From NCBI GenBank assembly GCA_023511455.1, contig JAIMBJ010000004.1, forward strand, positions 62,001 to 126,000: a DNA stretch of 64,000 nt. Direction: 5' to 3'. The notes beneath the pieces are model-generated. The model saw only the letters and a program-made list of their open reading frames with translations, did no database searches and had not been told where the DNA came from. Made by a program: the position numbers and the translations under genes. Positions 58,903 through 64,000 of the stretch are shown piece after piece. This DNA comes from Bacillota bacterium. Its GTDB lineage: Bacteria > Armatimonadota > HRBIN16. How positions within the stretch are numbered: the first letter of the stretch is position 1; each line of letters starts with the position of its first letter.

Positions 58903-60500
58903 ACAACTCTTTCCGTCAAGAACTGGAAACATTGATCCGGGCACGCTATCCGATTGTGTATCTCATCTCCTCCGAGGAACAGCGCGTGGAAGAGGAACTG
59001 CGCAGTGTTACCGCACGGCTGAATAAGCGGCTGTACACCTGGAGCCTCACCAGAGGACTGGTAGAACATCCGGGGCAAACCGACACCACAACCCTGCGAC
59101 CGATAGAGGTGCTTCTCAGTATCGAGCGCCTGCCTCAGCACTCAGTGGTGCTGCTCAAGGATTTTCATACCGCGCTGAACGACAGCGTGGTGAAGCGACG
59201 CCTGCGTGACCTGAGCCTTGCGCTGCGTCGAACGTATACCTCTATCTTCATTCTCGGGCCTGTGCTGGTGCTGCCGCCGGAACTGGAAAAAGAGATTACG
59301 GTCATCGATGTGCCTCTGCCCACTGCCGAAGAGATTGGCGAGATGCTGGACCGCGTGATCGAATCGGTGAAGGACAATCCCAACGTGGATGTCTCGCTCA
59401 CCCCCGAACAGCGCGAGATGTTGCTCAAGGCAGCTACCGGGCTGACCCTGATGGAGGCGGAGAACGTGTTCGCCCGCTCGCTGGTGCAAAAGCGGCGGCT
59501 GGACGTGGAAGTGGTGCTGTGGGAGAAGGAACAGATTATCCGCAAGTCGGGCATTCTGGAGTACTACCGCGCGACGGAAGCCTTCGAGAACGTGGGCGGT
59601 CTGGATTTGCTGAAGGACTGGATTCGCAAGCGCACTCGCGCCTTCACCGACGAGGCTCAAAGATTCGGTTTGCCCGCTCCGAAAGGGGTGCTGCTGATTG
59701 GCGTGCAGGGATGCGGCAAGAGTCTGGCAGCGCGGGCTATCGGCTCGCTCTGGAAGCTGCCTGTGCTGCGGATGGACGTGGGACGCATCTTTGCCGGTCT
59801 GGTGGGTGCGTCGGAAGAGAACATGCGCCGCGCCATCCGCACCGCCGAATCGGTCGCGCCTGCCGTGCTGTGGATCGACGAACTGGAAAAAGGCTTCGCC
59901 GGTTCGCAATCCTCTGGCTTTTCGGATGGCGGCACCACCGCCCGGGTGTTCGCCTCGTTCCTCACCTGGCTGCAGGAAAAGCAATCGCCGGTATTCGTGG
60001 TGGCTACCGCCAACGATGTGAGCGCACTACCCCCGGAGCTGCTGCGCAAAGGACGCTTCGACGAGATTTTCTTCATCGACCTGCCCAGCCAGAAAGAGCG
60101 CGAGGAGATTTTCACCATCCACCTGCGCAAGCGTGGACGCGACCCAAAGAAGTTCAACGTGACCGCCCTCGCCCGCGCTGCCGAGGGCTTCAGTGGCGCG
60201 GAGATCGAGCAGGCGATTATCTCCGCACTGTACGACGCTTTCCATCAGGGCAAGGAGCTGGACGACGAGACCATCCTGCAGGAGATTCAGCGCACGGTGC
60301 CCCTGTCGCGCACCATGCGCGAGCACATCGCTGCCTTACGGATGTGGGCAGCCGACCGCGCGCGCCCCGCCTCATCGCCGCCCGGAGCCGCGGCTCCTGT
60401 TACAGTACCGACGGAAGCTCCTGCCGCGGCACCGTCCACAGTCCGTCGGCGCCGCACATCCACTACCTCCCCACGCAAAACACCTGAGGACAAGAGATAA
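58899..60500 (+). CDS. Ycf46-like AAA ATPase
   Basis: 533 residues. N-terminal ~240 residues: [20 protein letters not shown] and [20 protein letters not shown], as in Ycf46 proteins of cyanobacteria and plastids. AAA module: Walker A GVQGCGKS (268-275), Walker [13 protein letters not shown], sensor [20 protein letters not shown] and the [10 protein letters not shown] arginine-finger region. The C-terminus has a Pro/Ala/Thr-rich basic tail. Ycf46 has been linked to regulation of carbon uptake in cyanobacteria; elsewhere its role is unknown. The four-base overlap with the transporter suggests linked function. Confidence 0.88.
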   Translation: MNNSFRQELETLIRARYPIVYLISSEEQRVEEELRSVTARLNKRLYTWSLTRGLVEHPGQTDTTTLRPIEVLLSIERLPQHSVVLLKDFHTALNDSVVKRRLRDLSLALRRTYTSIFILGPVLVLPPELEKEITVIDVPLPTAEEIGEMLDRVIESVKDNPNVDVSLTPEQREMLLKAATGLTLMEAENVFARSLVQKRRLDVEVVLWEKEQIIRKSGILEYYRATEAFENVGGLDLLKDWIRKRTRAFTDEAQRFGLPAPKGVLLIGVQGCGKSLAARAIGSLWKLPVLRMDVGRIFAGLVGASEENMRRAIRTAESVAPAVLWIDELEKGFAGSQSSGFSDGGTTARVFASFLTWLQEKQSPVFVVATANDVSALPPELLRKGRFDEIFFIDLPSQKEREEIFTIHLRKRGRDPKKFNVTALARAAEGFSGAEIEQAIISALYDAFHQGKELDDETILQEIQRTVPLSRTMREHIAALRMWAADRARPASSPPGAAAPVTVPTEAPAAAPSTVRRRRTSTTSPRKTPEDKR

Positions 60501-60512
60501 GGGAGAAGCAAG

Positions 60513-61574
60513 TTGCAGACACGCATCGAGCGGAACCAACGATTCCTCACCAGCCTGTTCGCTGGAGAGTTTCACGGGCACGCCCTCATTTTCGACCCCG
60601 AGCCACCGGAATACGACTGGGCAAGCGGCGGTCTGGCGTCTTCCCCACGTCCTGTGAAGGACTTTATCCCCGCCCTCGTACAGTTCTACGAACGACGCTG
60701 CCGGATTCTGGAGCAGCTGGATGACGACAGTGTACCCTATGCCCCGCTCTGGACCGGTACGGAGGTTTTTGCCTCTGCTTTTGGATGCCAGGTATATATA
60801 CCGCCGGGCAGTTTGCCCGCTGCACGTCCTCTGGTGCGCACGGCGGAAGAGGCAGATGCGCTTGAAGTGCCTTCTTTACATGTGCGACCACTGGAGCGAA
60901 TCTTCGAGGCAGCGCAGCTGTTAGTCGAACGACTAGGCAAAGATGTTATTATCGGCGTGCCGGACATTCAGAGTCCCTTCGATGTGGCAGCGCTGATATG
61001 GGAGAAACAAAGCTTCTACCTCGCCCTCATCGAACAACCGGATGCGGTGAAGCGGCTGGTAGCAAAGTGCCGGACGCTAATCGAGAACTTCCTGCAGGAA
61101 TTCCTGCGGCAAGTGCCCAATCCCAATCTCTGCCACTGCCCGTATGCCTGGGCGCCACCAGAACTGGGATGCTGGCTCTCAGAAGACGAAGCTGGCAGCA
61201 TGAGTGCAGGGATGTTCGAAGAGTTCTGTTTACCGGAGTTGAAACACCTGAGCCAGAAATTCGGCGGACTGTTCATGCACTGCTGTGCTACCGCCGACCA
61301 TCAGTACCCGAATTTCCTCAAAATCCCCAACCTGCGCGGGATCAACCGCGTGTTTCAGGCACCCGGTCCCCGCCCCGCCATTGAGGCGTTTTCGGGGAAA
61401 ACCGTGTTGATGATGGCGTGGATAGATGAAGCAACCGCCCATCAGCTGCTGGACATGGCTTTGCCGAACACCCGATTCCTGTTCAACACGCCGTATCAGC
61501 CCATTGACGAAGCAAAGCGAACCTATGAACGCCTGCGAGCGCGATGCCCTCGCAAGACAGAGGAGGAGGTATGA
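60513..61574 (+). CDS. Uroporphyrinogen decarboxylase-like (URO-D superfamily) protein
   Basis: 353 residues from TTG 60513 behind GGGAGAAG. URO-D superfamily TIM-barrel features: VIIGVPDIQSPFDVAALIWE, a CP-linked helix region (LCHCPYAWAPPELGCWLSED), EEFCLPELKHLSQKFGGLFM followed by HCC, and PRPAIEAFSGKTVLMMAWID. The N-terminus lacks the RQAGR substrate motif of true HemE, so it is not heme-biosynthetic. Relatives include methyltransferases MtaA/CmuA and proteins of sugar-degradation loci. It lies 12 bases after the AAA gene and overlaps the next gene by four. Confidence 0.85.
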   Translation: MQTRIERNQRFLTSLFAGEFHGHALIFDPEPPEYDWASGGLASSPRPVKDFIPALVQFYERRCRILEQLDDDSVPYAPLWTGTEVFASAFGCQVYIPPGSLPAARPLVRTAEEADALEVPSLHVRPLERIFEAAQLLVERLGKDVIIGVPDIQSPFDVAALIWEKQSFYLALIEQPDAVKRLVAKCRTLIENFLQEFLRQVPNPNLCHCPYAWAPPELGCWLSEDEAGSMSAGMFEEFCLPELKHLSQKFGGLFMHCCATADHQYPNFLKIPNLRGINRVFQAPGPRPAIEAFSGKTVLMMAWIDEATAHQLLDMALPNTRFLFNTPYQPIDEAKRTYERLRARCPRKTEEEV

Positions 61575-63787
61575 CACGAAGCCGGACTTTGCTTTTGCTG
61601 TGTGCTACTGCTCTGGTCAGGTGCGTATCCGCTGCGCCTGCCGAGGAGATTCGTTCCGAGCTGTTGCAGGGGGTGACGGAGATTGCCGCGCCCGGTATCC
61701 CCGGTCCGATGGTCATTACTTCGCCGAACGCGATACCGGTAGTGTGTGCCCGAGCCGGCGAAGCGGTTTTCGAGCCGGTGGTTGTGGCAGCGCAATGGGG
61801 GAAGGCGCGCGTTGTGGCGTTGGGTCACCCCGGTTACTTCGGCGCGGAAGCACTCCGCACCGCTGACACCGGCAAGATGGTTCTGAACGCCGCGCGCTGG
61901 CTGAGCGGAGGCAAATCAGATGCCGCAGTCGGAGTGTATCGCCAGCCGGAGCTGCTTGCGTTCCTGCAGGAGCATCGCGTGCGCCCTCTGTCGCTCGACG
62001 GAGGCGACTGGACAAAGAGACTGGGAACCGTTGACGTATTGTGTTGCTCGCCGGCATCACTGGACAGGCGCGAGATAGAAACCGTGCGAGCCTGGGCACG
62101 ACGCGGCAAAGGCTTGCTGCTGGCAGATTTGGGATGGGGCTGGCTACAGCTGAACCCCGGCAAGCAAATCACCGACCACCACGGCAATCTGTTACTGGCA
62201 GACGCAGGCATCTACTGGGCAGACGGTTACCTGTCTACCACCTCACCGCGGGGATACCGTACCGACATTACCCCACCAGCGGAGTGTCACGCGCTGGTGG
62301 CATTGCATACGCTGCGGCAATCCCCTCCCTCTTCCGAACCCACGGCGCAGAAACGGCTGCTTCAGGCGGAGTGGACACTGGAACAAGCGTTGCGCACGGT
62401 TCCTTCCTCGCAAAAGCGATTTCTCTCCGAACTGCAGAAAGCCTGTGCGCGGGTACCCCAGGAGCTGATGTCCCTGAGCAAACCCGTAACGCAGGCGGAG
62501 CCGCTAGCCCGCCTTGCCATCGCAGTGCAGACGGAGCAGATAAAGCGCTTGCCGCCAGAAAAGGTGAAAGCGCATCCTTCCGCGCAGACTTTTCCAGGTG
62601 CCGTTCCTCCAGACGTGCCCCGAGTGGAACGCACCATCTCCGTTGATACGCGCATTCCCCGATGGCACAGCACCGGTTTATACGCCGCCCCCGGTGAAGT
62701 CATCACTGTGGAGATACCTTCATCTGCTGCGGACAAGGGACTCTCGTTACGTATCGGCGTGCATACCGATACGCTGTGGCACCTGCCAAAGTGGGAACGT
62801 GCTCCCGAAATCAGTTTCAGCTTCCCGCTGAAATCGGCAATTACTCGCGCCGCGAGCGCGTTCGGCGGCACCATCGTGATAGAAGTACCTGAAGGATGTT
62901 CGCTCGGCAGGATAACCACCACCATTCGTGGCGCAGTGGAAGCCCCTTATTTCGTGCGGGGCAAAACCGGTCTGGAAGAGTGGAAACGCTCTATCCGCTA
63001 CGCCCCTGCGCCCTGGGCAGAGTTGCAGGGTAAGCGCGTGATACTCAGCGTGCCGTCGCGCGTGGTACGCACCCTGGATGACCCTGAAAGCTTGCTGGCA
63101 TTCTGGGACGCGGTCGTCGATGCCTGCGCCGATTTAGCGGGTATCCCTGCGGAACGCCCCTTCCCCGAGCGATACGTCTGTGACAGGCAGATTTCCGCTG
63201 GCTATATGCACTCCGGCTATCCCATCATGACGTGGATGGATGTGGCGGATCTGGTGGTTGACCTGCCGCGTCTGCGTCGGGAAGGCTCGTGGGGACATTT
63301 CCATGAAATGGGGCATAACCATCAGAGTCCCGACTGGACTTTTGAAGGCACCGGTGAAGTCACGGTGAACCTCTTCTCTATGTACATCTACCATAAGGTG
63401 CTGGGTCAGCCGTTTGACCAGGGGCACCCCGCCATCCGCGACCGCGAGAAGCGGTTACAGCGCGTGAAGGAATACCTGGCGCGCGGCGCGCGTTTCGAGG
63501 AATGGAAAAACGACCCGTTCCTGGCGTTGACCATGTACATCCATGTCATCGAGGCTTTCGGCTGGGAACCCATGAAACAGGTGATCGCGGAATACCGGCA
63601 GCTGCCAGCGCAGGAGCGTCCGCACACGGACGACCAGAAACGCGACCAGTGGATGATACGCCTGTCGAGGGCGGTGGGGAGAAACCTCGCGCCGTTCTTT
63701 GACCTGTGGGGAGTACCCATTTCGCAACAGGCGCGCGATGCGGTTCAACACCTCCCTGTGTGGTTACCGCCGGAGCTGCAGGGCTGA
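61571..63787 (+). CDS. Exported M60-like (enhancin/mucinase-type) metallopeptidase
   Basis: 738 residues from ATG 61571 (GAGGAGGT). A signal peptide (LLLLCATALVRCVSA) precedes a ThuA/GATase-like N-terminal region (VVAAQWGKARVVALGHPGYF; RRGKGLLLADLGWGWLQ). The M60 domain begins near residue 360 (IPRWHSTGLYAAPGEVITVE), has GYPIMTWMDVADLVVDL and the zinc motif HEMGHNHQ (His578, Glu579, His582) followed by GTGEVTVNLFSMYIYH. M60-like peptidases cut glycoproteins such as mucins in animal-associated bacteria; in this setting the target is unknown. Last gene of the operon. Confidence 0.92.
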   Translation: MTRSRTLLLLCATALVRCVSAAPAEEIRSELLQGVTEIAAPGIPGPMVITSPNAIPVVCARAGEAVFEPVVVAAQWGKARVVALGHPGYFGAEALRTADTGKMVLNAARWLSGGKSDAAVGVYRQPELLAFLQEHRVRPLSLDGGDWTKRLGTVDVLCCSPASLDRREIETVRAWARRGKGLLLADLGWGWLQLNPGKQITDHHGNLLLADAGIYWADGYLSTTSPRGYRTDITPPAECHALVALHTLRQSPPSSEPTAQKRLLQAEWTLEQALRTVPSSQKRFLSELQKACARVPQELMSLSKPVTQAEPLARLAIAVQTEQIKRLPPEKVKAHPSAQTFPGAVPPDVPRVERTISVDTRIPRWHSTGLYAAPGEVITVEIPSSAADKGLSLRIGVHTDTLWHLPKWERAPEISFSFPLKSAITRAASAFGGTIVIEVPEGCSLGRITTTIRGAVEAPYFVRGKTGLEEWKRSIRYAPAPWAELQGKRVILSVPSRVVRTLDDPESLLAFWDAVVDACADLAGIPAERPFPERYVCDRQISAGYMHSGYPIMTWMDVADLVVDLPRLRREGSWGHFHEMGHNHQSPDWTFEGTGEVTVNLFSMYIYHKVLGQPFDQGHPAIRDREKRLQRVKEYLARGARFEEWKNDPFLALTMYIHVIEAFGWEPMKQVIAEYRQLPAQERPHTDDQKRDQWMIRLSRAVGRNLAPFFDLWGVPISQQARDAVQHLPVWLPPELQG

Positions 63788-63870
63788 TACGTGGACTGCG
63801 GCTCAGCGGGAGCCTCGCCCTCCAGCTCCGGGATGCCCCTATCAGGCACCGCTGCTATTTTTGATACTCG
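63788..63870. other. Short convergent intergenic region
   Basis: 83 bases between the M60-like gene and the stop of the partial DUF1080 gene. A 5-bp GGAGC/GCTCC stem lies at about 63809-63826 and TATTTTTGAT near 63857; no confident terminator. Confidence 0.35.
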
Positions 63871-64000
63871 CTAGCCTTCGTCGTAGCCCTTCAGCGGGCG
63901 ATACCAGATGTTGCGGTAACGCACCAGGTCGCCGTGGTCCTGCAGGCGGAGCGGGCCTGTCGGCGGATGCGGCGTGTACGAGGGCAGAATGCGATGCTGT
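63871..64000 (-). CDS. C-terminal end of a DUF1080 (3-keto-disaccharide hydrolase-like) protein, partial
   Basis: The last 42 codons of a gene that enters from the right edge. [20 protein letters not shown], followed by YRPL, is the characteristic end of DUF1080 domains (concanavalin-like fold, often in secreted carbohydrate-active proteins). The stop is TAG at 63873-63871. Nothing more can be said from this window. Confidence 0.8.
   Translation of the reverse strand, partial: QHRILPSYTPHPPTGPLRLQDHGDLVRYRNIWYRPLKGYDEG

Noticed and set aside
60513-61574. hemE (uroporphyrinogen decarboxylase)
   Set aside because: The N-terminal RQAGR-type substrate motif is missing, and the neighbours are not heme genes; only superfamily membership is supported.

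Overview
The window comes from a bacterium that most likely belongs to the Armatimonadota, probably from a metagenome or draft assembly. The strongest clue is the prepilin-like protein at 22512-23393. It combines an [19 protein letters not shown] pilin helix, an [14 protein letters not shown] stretch and a C-terminal H-x9-DG motif, a combination I associate with this phylum and with related planctomycete-type lineages. Secreted proteins with dockerin-like ends, a PEP-CTERM-like protein and sigma-54-type promoters fit the same picture. No rRNA, tRNA, transposase, integrase or CRISPR array was recognised.

Layout. (1) 1-21606, minus strand: one near-continuous block rpoB-rpoC-rpsL-rpsG-fusA-tuf-rpsJ-rplC-rplD-rplW-rplB-rpsS-rplV-rpsC-rplP-rpmC-rpsQ-rplN-rplX-rplE. 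The genes are tightly packed and often overlap. Consensus sigma-70 promoters stand before rpoB and between rpoC and rpsL. After rplE, where rpsN is expected, an EF-G paralog begins and runs off the left edge. rplP carries a C-terminal extension that overlaps rpmC out of frame by 125 bases. (2) 21710-23986: maf, the prepilin-like gene and a PII gene (glnB). The PII gene has little or no leader and lies beside an 11-bp-period direct repeat. (3) 23987-26551, plus strand: a large secreted HExxH protein. (4) 26618-31959, minus strand: an Rhs polymorphic-toxin locus. A frame-broken rhs gene is followed by three orphan Rhs C-terminal tips, interleaved with small membrane proteins or other candidate immunity genes. 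(5) 32101-40325, minus strand: a DUF4143 ATPase, a beta-helix protein, a TauE-like permease, a coiled-coil/nuclease-fold protein, a zinc alcohol dehydrogenase, an M20 peptidase, a GH99-like protein and a fragment of a glutamine amidotransferase. (6) 40678-50296, plus strand: a subtilase with a dockerin-like end behind a sigma-54-type promoter; a small Gly/Pro-rich membrane protein; an operon of tandem peroxiredoxin, TlpA-like thioredoxin, DUF58 and BatA/VWA proteins; and a PEP-CTERM-like small protein behind a second possible sigma-54 promoter. (7) 50432-57540, mostly minus strand: a BsuPI-domain protein, a YabN/MazG fusion, a plus-strand type I restriction-like protein, a barrel-like protein and a frame-broken lipoprotein. 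(8) 57700-63787, plus strand: an MFS transporter, a Ycf46-like AAA ATPase, a URO-D-like protein and an M60-like metallopeptidase, packed as an operon. A partial DUF1080 gene enters from the right edge.

The best candidate for something new is the Rhs tip array in region 4. The tips are short, hydrophobic and glycine-rich, and their partners are two- to four-helix membrane proteins. Two of these partners are paralogs sitting in different cassettes. This suggests membrane-active toxins with membrane immunity, but no function is shown by sequence alone. Three single-base frame breaks in the window all lie in G/C homopolymers, so sequencing error must be excluded before any gene is called dead.
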